A DNA stretch of 31,399 nucleotides, taken from the NCBI GenBank assembly GCA_964496575.1, contig CAZCAC010000100.1, positions 1 to 31,399 on the forward strand, given 5' to 3'. The first letter of the stretch is position 1. The number at the start of each line of letters is the position of its first letter. The stretch comes from CAZCAC01 sp964496575 (GTDB lineage: Bacteria > Planctomycetota > UBA1135 > GCA-002686595). The notes under the pieces are model-generated. The model searched no databases. It saw nothing but the letters and a program-made list of their open reading frames with translations, and was not told the DNA's origin. The translations under genes were made by a program, and so were the position numbers. Below are positions 16,028 through 23,994 of the stretch, piece by piece.

Positions 16028-17347
16028 ATGTCCGAAGAGAAGCAACCCGCGCAATCGAGTTCCGCCACCCGCCGCGACTTCCTCAAGAGCTCGGCAGCCG
16101 GCGCCGCGGCGCTGAGCGGCCTGTCCCTCGCTGGCAGCGCCCACGCCGCCGGCGACGACACGATCCGCATCGGCCTGATCGGTTGCGGCAGTCGCGGCTC
16201 CGGAGCGGCCGCGCAGGCCCTGGAGGTCGGGCCCTACGTCAAGCTCGTCGCGATGTACGACGTCTTCGAGGATCGCCTCCGGGGCGGCAAGGAGGCGATC
16301 ACCGGCGCCCGGCCCGGGCAGGTCGAGGTCGACGACGACCACTGCTTCACCGACTTCGATGGATACAAGCACGTGATCGAGGCATCCGACGTGGTGCTGA
16401 TCGCCTGCGCCTCGAAGTTCCACCCGATGTACGCCGAGGCGGCGATCGAGGCGGGCAAGCACGTCTTCGTCGAGAAACCCCACGGCATCGACCCGGTCGG
16501 CGTGCAGCGGATGCGGGCCGCCTGCGAGCTCGCCAGGGAGAAGGGCCTCAGCATCGTCTCCGGGCTCCAGAGCCGGTACCACCGCGGCTGGCAGGAGACG
16601 GTGAAGCGGATCCACGACGGGGCGATCGGCGACATCGTCGCCATGCAGTCGATGTTCTTGCGCGGTCCCTACCGCGTGTACACCCGCGAGAAGGGGTTGA
16701 CCGAGACGCAGTACCAGTTCCGAAACTGGTACCACTTCCGCTGGCTCTCCGGCGACGACGTGACCCAGTCGCTGGTGCACAACGTGGACCGGATGTCCTG
16801 GGTGATGAAGCAGGAGATGCCGACCTGGTGCTTCGGTCTGGGTGGGCGCTCCTCCTCCTTCGGGGAGCAGCACGGCGACATGTTCGACCACCACACGGCG
16901 GTCTACGAGTACGCGAGCGGCGCCCGGATGTACGCGCTCTGCCGGACCCAGACTGGCTGCTACAACAACGGCGGCGACATCATCATGGGCACGAAAGGGA
17001 CGTGCCACCTGCACCAGTGCAAGATCGAGGGAGAGACGAACTGGAAGTTCCGCGGCGACCACAACAACCCCTACTTCGAGGAGCAGAAGGCGCTGATCGA
17101 CGCGGTCCGCGAGGGGAAGCCGGTCAACAGCGGAGATTACATGTGCGACAGCACGATGATCGGCGTGCTCGGTCAGGTCGCCTGCTACACCGGGGAGCCG
17201 ACGAAGTGGGACGACCTCGCGAAGTCGGAGCTCGAGTTCGGGCCCTCGCCCGACGGGTCTTCCTTCGAGACGGAACCGCCGAGCGTGCCCGAGGAGCGGT
17301 CGGGGGACTACCCGCTGCCCTTCCCCGGGATCACCAAGTTCGGATAG
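16028..17347 (+). CDS. Tat-exported Gfo/Idh/MocA-family oxidoreductase
   Basis: The product is 439 residues. A twin-arginine signal (SATRRDFLKSSAAG, R15-R16) and a hydrophobic Ala/Gly stretch precede the mature enzyme. The Rossmann domain (about 46-170) has the dinucleotide-binding motif IGLIGCGSRGSG and the family motif VEKPHG. The C-terminal alpha/beta domain carries LVHNVDRMSWVM, where the HN-V-D motif supplies substrate-binding and catalytic residues in this group. Export by Tat implies folding with NAD(P) bound and use as a periplasmic redox enzyme, probably oxidising a sugar or glycoside at C3. ThuB, Bacteroides BT2158-type enzymes and other 3-keto-glycoside pathways are the precedents. 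A good AGGAG lies 7 bases before the ATG. The substrate cannot be read from sequence. Confidence 0.92.
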   Translation: MSEEKQPAQSSSATRRDFLKSSAAGAAALSGLSLAGSAHAAGDDTIRIGLIGCGSRGSGAAAQALEVGPYVKLVAMYDVFEDRLRGGKEAITGARPGQVEVDDDHCFTDFDGYKHVIEASDVVLIACASKFHPMYAEAAIEAGKHVFVEKPHGIDPVGVQRMRAACELAREKGLSIVSGLQSRYHRGWQETVKRIHDGAIGDIVAMQSMFLRGPYRVYTREKGLTETQYQFRNWYHFRWLSGDDVTQSLVHNVDRMSWVMKQEMPTWCFGLGGRSSSFGEQHGDMFDHHTAVYEYASGARMYALCRTQTGCYNNGGDIIMGTKGTCHLHQCKIEGETNWKFRGDHNNPYFEEQKALIDAVREGKPVNSGDYMCDSTMIGVLGQVACYTGEPTKWDDLAKSELEFGPSPDGSSFETEPPSVPEERSGDYPLPFPGITKFG

Positions 17348-17358
17348 GAGCTGCAATC

Positions 17359-19242
17359 ATGCATCGTGCTCACCACGCGTTCTCGATCTTGCTCGCCGCG
17401 ATGCTCATCCTGGCGGGCGAGGTCGCAGCGCAGCGCGGTACGACCCCGCCGAAGAAGCGTGTCCTGATCATCACTGGCGAGGACTACGCGGGGCACCGCT
17501 GGCAGGAGACGACACCGGCCCTGAAGGCCGCGATCGACGCCGATCCGCGGCTGGCGGTCGAGGTCTTCCAGGAGCTGAAGTCGCTGGGCGAGAAGGACCT
17601 CTCGCCGTATGCGGCGGTGGTACTGCACTTCAAGAACTACGACCCCGCGGTTCCCGGGCGCGCCGGTTTCGACGCACTCGAGGAGTTCGTCGAGCGGGGC
17701 GGCGGGATGGTGCTGGCGCACTTCGCCTGCGGCGCGTTCGAGGAGTTCAAGGCCGACTACGAGCAGCTCGTCGGCCGCGTCTGGTTCGGGGCGACGCCGC
17801 CGCCGGGCAAGGCCCAGCACGATCCGCACGGCCCCTTCAAGGTGTCCCCGCGAGGGGACCACCCGGTGGTGCGCGGGCTCGAGCCCTTCGAGACGACCGA
17901 CGAGCTCTACACCTGCCTCGAGGGTGACGTGCCGATCGAGATGCTGGCCGAGGCGGTCTCGAAGCGCGACGGCGAGATCTATCCGATGGCCTTCGCGCTG
18001 GAACCCGGCGAGGGCCGCGTCTTCCACTGCGTGCTCGGACACGACGTCGCTGCGATCGAGAACGAGGGTGTCGCCGAGCTCTACCGCCGCGCGACCGCCT
18101 GGGCGGCAGGGCTGGAGCCGGTCGCGAGGGAGAAGGCGCCCTGGACCTTCACCAGCATGCCCGACTTCCTCAACGTCGACACGACCTTCCCCCAGCCCGG
18201 CTGGGAGCCGGCGCTCTCCTTCATCCTCGAATCGGTCCGCGCGGAGAACCCCGAGTTCCTCCTCGTCGCCGGCGACCTGGTGATGGGGCACTGGTCGTCC
18301 GAGGAGCTGATCGCCGAGCACGCGCCGATCTACTACCGCGCCTGGGTCGAGCGGATGAACCGGCACGGCCTGCGCTTCTACACCGCGATCGGCGACCACG
18401 AGCTCGGCGACAACCCCTGGCCGCCGAAGCGCGCCGCGCTGGTGCCGAGCCTGCGCGCCGCTTTCCGTGACCACCTCGCGATGCCGCGCAACGGCCCGCC
18501 GGGGCTGGAGGGCACCGCGTTCTGGTGGCGACACGGAGGTGCGCTCTTCGTCGCCGTCGACGTCTTCGAGCCCTGCGATCCCGGCCCCGAGGGGGTGATC
18601 ACGGCCAAGGTGACCGGCGCGCAGCTCGAGTGGCTGCGGAAGGTCCTCCGGGAGAACGCCGACGCTCGCCACAAGATCGTCATGGGCCACACGCCGATCC
18701 TCGGGCCCGTGCGCGAGTGGAGCTCCAGCGGCCTGATGCTGGAAGGCGGCCGCGAGTCCCCGCTGTGGAAGACGATGGCCGAGCACGACGTCGACCTCTA
18801 CCTCTGCGGCGAGGTCCACACGATCACCTGCCACGAGCGCGACGGGGTCCAGCAGATCGCCCACGGTGGGTTGATCGGATACAACACCCGAACGAGCTAC
18901 CTCGTCGTGCAGGTGTACGATGACCGTCTCGAGCTGGAGCTGAAGGAGATCGACCTGATCCCCAGCGGCGAGAAGCTCTGGCAGGTCGGCAACAACCGCC
19001 CGCTCGAGAACGTGCGGATCCCCGAGGAATCGCGAGCGGCGGGCTTTCAGACCGTCGGTCGCCTGACCATCGACAAGCGGGGGGGGAAGAAGCGATTCAC
19101 CGGCGCCGACGGCTGGTTCCTGCCACGCTACGAGCCGAAGGCACCGGAACGGTACCGTCCCTACGGAGAGAGCGCCCCGCCGTGGGTCACCGTCGACCCG
19201 AAACCCGAACGAGAGAAGCAACCCCGAAAGGAAGGACACTGA
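17359..19242 (+). CDS. Secreted ThuA-like domain fused to a metallophosphoesterase-like domain
   Basis: The product is 627 residues with a Sec signal peptide (HAFSILLAAMLILAGEVAAQ). Residues about 33-255 form a ThuA/glutamine-amidotransferase-like fold: ITGEDYAGHRWQET, VLHFKNYDP, GGGMVLAHFACGAF, HPVVRGLEPFETTDELY and GRVFHCVLGHD. Residues about 270-540 resemble calcineurin-like phosphoesterases: FLNVDTTFP (position of motif I), LLVAGDLVMG, AIGDHELGD in place of GNHE, KIVMGHTP, and CGEVHT in place of GHxH. The first motif lacks the usual D-x-H, and other motifs deviate, so metal binding may be altered. A charged C-terminal tail ends the protein. AGGAG is 8 bases upstream, overlapping the preceding stop. 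It probably acts outside the cytoplasm on the product of the Gfo/Idh enzyme. Confidence 0.82.
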   Translation: MHRAHHAFSILLAAMLILAGEVAAQRGTTPPKKRVLIITGEDYAGHRWQETTPALKAAIDADPRLAVEVFQELKSLGEKDLSPYAAVVLHFKNYDPAVPGRAGFDALEEFVERGGGMVLAHFACGAFEEFKADYEQLVGRVWFGATPPPGKAQHDPHGPFKVSPRGDHPVVRGLEPFETTDELYTCLEGDVPIEMLAEAVSKRDGEIYPMAFALEPGEGRVFHCVLGHDVAAIENEGVAELYRRATAWAAGLEPVAREKAPWTFTSMPDFLNVDTTFPQPGWEPALSFILESVRAENPEFLLVAGDLVMGHWSSEELIAEHAPIYYRAWVERMNRHGLRFYTAIGDHELGDNPWPPKRAALVPSLRAAFRDHLAMPRNGPPGLEGTAFWWRHGGALFVAVDVFEPCDPGPEGVITAKVTGAQLEWLRKVLRENADARHKIVMGHTPILGPVREWSSSGLMLEGGRESPLWKTMAEHDVDLYLCGEVHTITCHERDGVQQIAHGGLIGYNTRTSYLVVQVYDDRLELELKEIDLIPSGEKLWQVGNNRPLENVRIPEESRAAGFQTVGRLTIDKRGGKKRFTGADGWFLPRYEPKAPERYRPYGESAPPWVTVDPKPEREKQPRKEGH

Positions 19243-19243
19243 C

Positions 19244-20116
19244 ATGAAGATCGGATTCCACACTGACGCGTTCAACTCCTCGGCGTTCAGCTTCGAGAAG
19301 GCGCTCGCCTGGGCGCAGGCGAACGACGTGCACTACATCGAGCCGGGCCTGATCGACGGCGTCTCCTGGATCCACGGGCTGGGCTACTTCCCTCACGTCG
19401 CGCTCTACGAGGATCCGGCGATGTTACGGCGCAAGATGGAGAGCTACGGCGTGCAGTTCAGCCAGGTCGACGCGGCGTTCCCGCTGTCGGGGAAGGACGG
19501 GCCGTCGCTGGGCCTGCCCTACGTGCTCAAGTCGATTCCGTGGGCGCGCCACGCCGGCTGCTCACGCGTCGCGACCACCGACGGGATGGCCCCGCCGGTG
19601 GGGATGACCGACGACGAGGCGATGGACTCGATGAAGCGCATCTACGAGCAGATCGTCGAGTGCGCCGCGGCCTACGACGTGACCGTCACCATCGAGGTGC
19701 ACGGGCACTTCACCACTGACCCCGATCGCGTCGAGCAGATGCTCGCCTTCGTCGACTCGCCGCACCTGGCGATGAACTTCGACAGCGGCAACACCTTCAT
19801 CGCCGGCCGCGACCCGGTCGCCTTCTGCGAGCGTTTCCTGGACAAGATCGCGCACGTCCACGTCAAGGACGTCAGCAAGTCGATGGCCGACGCGATGCGA
19901 GGCAAGGACACCGGGATCGCGATCAGCCAGTGCGCGATCGGCGACGGCGTCAACGCCGATAACATCAAGACGTGTCTCACCAGGCTGCGTGACCACGGCT
20001 TCGACGGCGTGCTCAGCCTCGAGTGCGAGGGCCAGGGCGGGCCGATGATCGAGAAGTCGCTCGCCTGGGTCCGCGGCACGCTGAAGGAGCTCGGCATCCC
20101 GGAGGAGCGGGCATGA
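19244..20116 (+). CDS. Sugar phosphate isomerase/epimerase-family TIM barrel
   Basis: The protein has 290 residues, a full-length AP-endonuclease-2-like (xylose-isomerase-like) TIM barrel without signal peptide, so it is cytoplasmic. Likely metal ligands at barrel-strand ends are Glu151 (TIEVHGHF), Asp180 (NFDSGNTF), His204/His206 (AHVHVKD) and Glu260/Glu262 (LECEG). Members of this family isomerise or epimerise sugars, inosose-type cyclitols and ketosugars, and some cleave C- or O-glycosides of 3-keto-sugars. The start follows the previous stop by one base with AAGGAAGG upstream. The next gene overlaps it by ATGA. The exact reaction is unknown, and the same operon carries a second, only distantly similar barrel. 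Confidence 0.88.
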   Translation: MKIGFHTDAFNSSAFSFEKALAWAQANDVHYIEPGLIDGVSWIHGLGYFPHVALYEDPAMLRRKMESYGVQFSQVDAAFPLSGKDGPSLGLPYVLKSIPWARHAGCSRVATTDGMAPPVGMTDDEAMDSMKRIYEQIVECAAAYDVTVTIEVHGHFTTDPDRVEQMLAFVDSPHLAMNFDSGNTFIAGRDPVAFCERFLDKIAHVHVKDVSKSMADAMRGKDTGIAISQCAIGDGVNADNIKTCLTRLRDHGFDGVLSLECEGQGGPMIEKSLAWVRGTLKELGIPEERA

Positions 20117-21063
20117 AGCTCACGCGGAGGACCTTCCTCGGGACCTCGGCCGCCGCTCTCGCCACCTTGACCTCCAGCTCCACCGTGAAGGCGAACCTCA
20201 CGCGGATCAAGCGCATCGTCCTCCTCGCCGGCCCGCCCAGCCACTCCTACGGCGGGCACGAGCACCCGGCGGGCTGCCGGCTGCTCGCCGATCGGCTCAA
20301 TCGAGCCGACGGAATCGTGGCCAGGGCGATCGTCGGCTGGCCCGAGGACGAGAGCGTGCTGAAGGACATCGACGCGTTGATCGTCTTCGGCGACGGCGAC
20401 TCGCACCACCCGCTCAACGGGCACTTCGACGAGCTCGAGCCGATGGCCGAACGCGGGGTGGGACTCGGATTCCTCCACTACGCGCTGATCGTCGAGGGCG
20501 AGAAGCCGCACCGGCAGCTACTCGACTGGATCGGCGGCGTCTACGAGCTGAACTGGTCGGTCAACCCGCACTGGGTCGCCAAGGTGAGGCAGCTCCCCGA
20601 GCACTCGATCACGCGCGGCGTCGAGCCGTTCACCATCGACGACGAGTGGTACTACCACATGCGCTTCCGGCCGAAGATGAAGGGCGTCACGCCGCTGCTC
20701 AGCGCGCGGGCGACAAAGAAGTCCCTCTCGCGCCCCGACGGTCCGCACTCGGGCAATCCTCACGTGCGCGAGGCGGTCAGGAAGAAGCAGCCGCAGCACC
20801 TCGCCTGGTGCACCGAGCGCGAGGACGGCGGGCGCGGCTTCGGCTTCACCGGTCTGCACTGGCACTGGAACTTCGCGCACGACGGTTTCCGCACCTTCCT
20901 CCTGAACGCGTGCTGCTGGCTCGCCGGAGCACGGATTCCCGAGAGGGGTTTTCCCTCGGAGCGGCCGACCCTCGACGAGCTGATCGAGGGGATCGGCGCG
21001 CCGCCGGAGGGGTGGAAGCGCGAGAGCGCCCAGAAGCTGATCGACCACTGGGGTCGGTCCTGA
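20113..21063 (+). CDS. Tat-exported ThuA-like domain protein
   Basis: The product is 316 residues. It opens with a compact Tat signal (LTRRTFLGTSAAALATL, R5-R6) and no lipobox. The mature domain is ThuA-like: IVLLAGPPSHSYGGHEH, DALIVFGDGDSHHPL, LGFLHYALIV, ITRGVEPFTIDDEWYYHM and a C-terminal RGFGFTGLHWHWNFAHDGFRTFLLNA. The two His-rich segments (SHSYGGHEH and TGLHWHWN) are typical of planctomycetal ThuA proteins and could bind metal or a sugar. GGAGGAG upstream and the ATGA overlap with the preceding gene fix the start. ThuA is needed with the Gfo/Idh enzyme ThuB for 3-keto-disaccharide metabolism in Sinorhizobium, which fits this operon. The biochemical role of ThuA domains is not firmly settled. 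Confidence 0.85.
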   Translation: MKLTRRTFLGTSAAALATLTSSSTVKANLTRIKRIVLLAGPPSHSYGGHEHPAGCRLLADRLNRADGIVARAIVGWPEDESVLKDIDALIVFGDGDSHHPLNGHFDELEPMAERGVGLGFLHYALIVEGEKPHRQLLDWIGGVYELNWSVNPHWVAKVRQLPEHSITRGVEPFTIDDEWYYHMRFRPKMKGVTPLLSARATKKSLSRPDGPHSGNPHVREAVRKKQPQHLAWCTEREDGGRGFGFTGLHWHWNFAHDGFRTFLLNACCWLAGARIPERGFPSERPTLDELIEGIGAPPEGWKRESAQKLIDHWGRS

Positions 21064-21082
21064 CCGCGAAGGAGCCACCGTC

Positions 21083-21940
21083 ATGCGCCTCGGCATCAAC
21101 CTTCTCCTCTGGACCGGCCACGTCGGCGAAGAGCATCGGCCGCTGCTCGAGACCCTCGCCGGGATCGGCTACGACCTGGTCGAGATTCCGGTGATGTCGG
21201 GCGAGGTCGCCGAGTACGCGCGCATCGGCTCGTGGCTCGACGAGCTCGGGGTCGCGCGCAGCAGCTCGATGGCCTTCACCGACCCCGCCGCCGACCCGGT
21301 CAGCCCCGACCCCAACGTCCGCCGCGCCGCCTTCGTCCAGCTGCGCTGGCAGATCGAGTGCGCGGCGGCGCTGGGCGCGACCAAGGTGATCGGGCCGATG
21401 TTCCAGACGCTCGGCCGTTTCAGCGGCGAGGGGCCGACCGAGGAGGAACTCGATCGCGTCGTGGAGCTCTTGACCGCCGTCGCCCCCGAGGCCCGGCGGG
21501 CGGGGGTCACCCTGGTGATCGAACCGCTCAACCGCTTCGAGTGCTACGTCTGCAACACCGCTGCCGCCGCGGCCGAGCTGGCTCGCCGCGTCGACAATCT
21601 CTCGGTCGGGGTGATGGTGGACACGTTCCACGCCAACATCGAGGAGAAGGACACGACCGCGGCGCTCGCCGCGGCCGGTGACCACCTCGTCCACGTCCAC
21701 GCCAGCGAGAGCGACCGGGGAACCCCGGGAACCGGCCAGGTCGACTTCCCCGGTGTCTTCCGCGAGCTCGGGGAGCTCGGCTACGAGGGCGACGTGGTGA
21801 TCGAGGCGTTCGGCCGCGCGGTCCCCGAGCTGGCCGCCGCGACTCGCATCTGGCGCGACACCTTCAGCTCGCCGGAGGAGCTCGCGCGCGAGGGCTGGGC
21901 GTACCTCGACGGCCTGAGACGGAAGCTCACCGGCTGCTGA
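21083..21940 (+). CDS. Hydroxypyruvate isomerase / ketose 3-epimerase-like TIM barrel
   Basis: The protein has 285 residues, cytoplasmic. It resembles D-tagatose/D-psicose 3-epimerases and hydroxypyruvate isomerase-like proteins: IEPLNRFECYVCNT, VGVMVDTFHANIEEKD, LVHVHASESDRGTPGTGQVDF and VIEAFG. Predicted metal ligands are Glu147, Asp180, His206 and Glu241, with His183 also in the site. The EPLNRFE and DTFHxNIEE motifs favour the ketose 3-epimerase/erythrulose-phosphate epimerase side of the family. AAGGAG precedes the ATG. It is the last gene of the operon and ends 3 bp from the convergent acetyltransferase-like gene, so no terminator fits between them. It probably processes the sugar freed by upstream enzymes. 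Confidence 0.88.
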   Translation: MRLGINLLLWTGHVGEEHRPLLETLAGIGYDLVEIPVMSGEVAEYARIGSWLDELGVARSSSMAFTDPAADPVSPDPNVRRAAFVQLRWQIECAAALGATKVIGPMFQTLGRFSGEGPTEEELDRVVELLTAVAPEARRAGVTLVIEPLNRFECYVCNTAAAAAELARRVDNLSVGVMVDTFHANIEEKDTTAALAAAGDHLVHVHASESDRGTPGTGQVDFPGVFRELGELGYEGDVVIEAFGRAVPELAAATRIWRDTFSSPEELAREGWAYLDGLRRKLTGC

Positions 21941-21943
21941 GCT

Positions 21944-22621
21944 TCAGGACTCCGCCAGCGTCCGCTCCGGCTCGGCGAGCCCCTCCTCGAAGCGCCGCAG
22001 CCAGTCGGCGACGTCGATCCCGTCGACCAGCGCGTGGTGCGCCTCGATCGAAACGGGCATCGAGACGAGGCCCTGGTCGGTCTCGCCGCACTTGCCGAAG
22101 ACGATCTTCGGCACCGAGTCCTTCGCGGGCAGCCGGCGGGCGTGTGCGATCGAGGTGAAGCATACCCAGGGCAGCACCGACCCGTGGATCAGGTCGTCGC
22201 GTTCCCAGAGATCCTCGAGCGGCTTCGAGGGATCGCGGACCCGCTCGAGGGTCTGCTCCGCCCCGCGGCGGAAGACCCCGAACTCCTCGGCCCAGTCGAA
22301 GTAGCCGAAGCGGAAGGAGCGATCCTCCATCGCCACCGTCGTACCCATGAACAGGCGATCGTGCACCCACACCCGTTTCCCGCGCAGCCGATAGCGCAGC
22401 GGCTCGGTCCCGTTGCAGGCCCGCAGGCAGAGGTACAGGTACGCGAGGAAGAAGGAGATCTCCCGCTCCCGGCAGAAGCGCCGCGTCTCGGTGACGTCGA
22501 CCTCGGCACAGACGTTGAAGAACGGCTGCTCGTACTGGAGAAAGAAGTGAAAGACGGAGGCTCGCGGCCAGGTATCGAGGTCGAGAAAGCGGCCCGCGTC
22601 TTCCCGGTGGTCGAGGGGCAT
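21944..22621 (-). CDS. Chloramphenicol acetyltransferase-like acyltransferase (CatA fold)
   Basis: The protein has 225 residues, close to the 210-220 usual for type A chloramphenicol acetyltransferases. The N-terminal segment RFLDLDTWPRASVFHFFLQY matches the start of the family (W-x-R-x-x-x-F-x-x-F). The catalytic motif is present as EAHHALVDGIDV (His195/His196 and Asp200). Also visible are VDVTETRRFCRE and an acyl-CoA-side region near LPWVCFTSIAHARR. Homologues in environmental bacteria are often annotated as CatA but acylate other alcohols, so resistance should not be assumed. The ATG at 22621 has AAGGAG 8 bases upstream. It is single and convergent with the sugar operon. Confidence 0.85.
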   Translation of the reverse strand: MPLDHREDAGRFLDLDTWPRASVFHFFLQYEQPFFNVCAEVDVTETRRFCREREISFFLAYLYLCLRACNGTEPLRYRLRGKRVWVHDRLFMGTTVAMEDRSFRFGYFDWAEEFGVFRRGAEQTLERVRDPSKPLEDLWERDDLIHGSVLPWVCFTSIAHARRLPAKDSVPKIVFGKCGETDQGLVSMPVSIEAHHALVDGIDVADWLRRFEEGLAEPERTLAES

Positions 22622-22679
22622 CGAGAGCTCCTTCGGTCAGGGGGACAGACGCGGGCCGCTCGGTGACGACGGGGACGGT

Positions 22680-23738
22680 TCAGGGCCAGACGAATCCGGA
22701 GAGATACCAGGCGTAGTCGTCCTGGCTGAACCCGAACTTCGCCGTGAGATCACCCTCCGGAGTCTTGAAGGTGACTCGTGTTCGCCCTTCGTCGCCCTCG
22801 GTGGTGGTGTACTCGCCGAGCTCGGGGAAGTTGCCCTTCCAGCCTTCCTTGGCGACCCTGTCCCGCACCTTCGCGATCATGCTCGTCGCGCTCTCGCTGA
22901 AGAACAGGGGACGAAGCGAGTCGGGATTGGAGTTGGCCCAGAGGGTCTTCAGCTGCTCGGCGCGTTTCTCGATCGGTGGCGAGCTGGTCCGAAGATCGTA
23001 GATGTACCACTTGTTCGGCCCCTTCTCGAACTGCCAGAGGGCGGTCACCTCGCCGCCTTCCCCGAACTTCAGGGTGGACTCGCCGGTCGGGATGGGCTTG
23101 CTCATGGCCGCCGTGATCTCGGCGGAATGCTCGGTGATGGCGGGGAAGTCGTCCTCCCAGCCCCACTGGTCGACCATCTTCTCCAGCTTCCTGTCGAACA
23201 GCGAGCGTGCATTCGGGTGGTAGTACGACCTGATCGCACCGAGATCCCCCGATCCCCAGTCCGCCGCCAGGCCCGCGTTCACCACGTTGAGGTCCTTCTC
23301 CCCCTTGTCGGACCACGGCGCGACGTTGAAGGCGTGCAGGAAGAAGGCGGCCGCCCCGAGGGCCAGGACCACGGCCATGGCGATCCAGACCATCTTGGAG
23401 CTGTCCCGGGCGCCGTGGGAGTGCCGGAGCCGATCGCTGGCCCGGCGACGGCCGTCGTCCTCGTCCTCGTCCTCGTCGTCGTCATCGTCGTCGTCGCGCC
23501 CGCGCCGTCCACGCCGACCGCGGCGGTAGCGGGGCTCCTCCTCCTCTTCTTCCTCTTCGTCGTCCTCCTCGTACTCGTCCTCCTCCCACTCGTCCTCGTC
23601 GTCGAAGTCCTCTTCTTCCTCGTCGTAGACGCTCACGGTGCCGCCGCACGCCTTGCAGCGGTAGGTACGATCCGCACTGGGGACCTTGTAGACCTTGCCG
23701 CAGTCCTCACAGGTGCCCTGGATTGCCTCTTCTGTCAT
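22680..23738 (-). CDS. Zinc-ribbon, acidic-linker, single-pass membrane protein
   Basis: The protein has 352 residues. A zinc ribbon opens it, with Cys pairs C10-x2-C13 and C28-x2-C31 (GTCEDCGKVYKV, RCKACGGTV). Next comes an extreme acidic tract (about 37-66), a short Arg/Gly patch, a second Asp/Glu run (about 80-92) and a basic, His-containing segment. A single membrane helix follows (MVWIAMAVVLALGAAAFFL, about 116-135). The C-terminal 210 residues look like two related alpha/beta domains (each with WGxxDDFPA or WKGNFPE, then a beta-rich FxxxxxGGEVTALWQF or TRVTFKTPEGDLTA part), possibly NTF2-like. The zinc ribbon should be cytoplasmic and the C-terminal part outside. The start at 23738 has GAGGA 8-9 bases upstream. 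The zinc ribbon plus acidic linker plus one membrane helix resembles planctomycetal MJ0042-type proteins. Function is unknown. Confidence 0.75.
   Translation of the reverse strand: MTEEAIQGTCEDCGKVYKVPSADRTYRCKACGGTVSVYDEEEEDFDDEDEWEEDEYEEDDEEEEEEEEPRYRRGRRGRRGRDDDDDDDEDEDEDDGRRRASDRLRHSHGARDSSKMVWIAMAVVLALGAAAFFLHAFNVAPWSDKGEKDLNVVNAGLAADWGSGDLGAIRSYYHPNARSLFDRKLEKMVDQWGWEDDFPAITEHSAEITAAMSKPIPTGESTLKFGEGGEVTALWQFEKGPNKWYIYDLRTSSPPIEKRAEQLKTLWANSNPDSLRPLFFSESATSMIAKVRDRVAKEGWKGNFPELGEYTTTEGDEGRTRVTFKTPEGDLTAKFGFSQDDYAWYLSGFVWP
23453..23634. repeat. Low-complexity coding tract (CTC/GTC triplets)
   Basis: Two runs of GAG/GAA/GAC codons on the minus strand appear here as CTC, GTC and TTC triplets. 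They encode the acidic segments of the zinc-ribbon membrane protein. The composition is simple and could vary in length between strains, but it is in frame and not a separate element. Confidence 0.6.
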
Positions 23739-23994
23739 GATCCGTTCCTCGACTTCCTTCGCTGGGGTACGAGTGCGGGCCCCTGGCCGCTCCGGGAGAC
23801 GGTTCCGGACAGCCCGCGGGGCAGGACGATCTCGCGGCGGTGAGTATAGCCGATCGGAGACCGCCGCCGCGATGTCGGCGCCGGGGGCGGCTCCGGAATC
23901 CGCCCGGTTCTCGGATGCCCGCGGCCCGGGGGGCGAGGATCCGGCCGCGGAGGTACACTCGACCGGTCCCCATCCCCGGCATCGAGGTGACCTG

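Noticed and set aside
17308..19275. Long minus-strand open frame opposite the ThuA-phosphoesterase gene
   Set aside because: No recognisable domain or ribosome-binding site. The plus strand has an operonic start and two clear domains.
21944..22621. Calling this a chloramphenicol resistance gene
   Set aside because: The catalytic motif and fold match the family, but many environmental homologues act on other acceptors and there is no mobile or resistance context.
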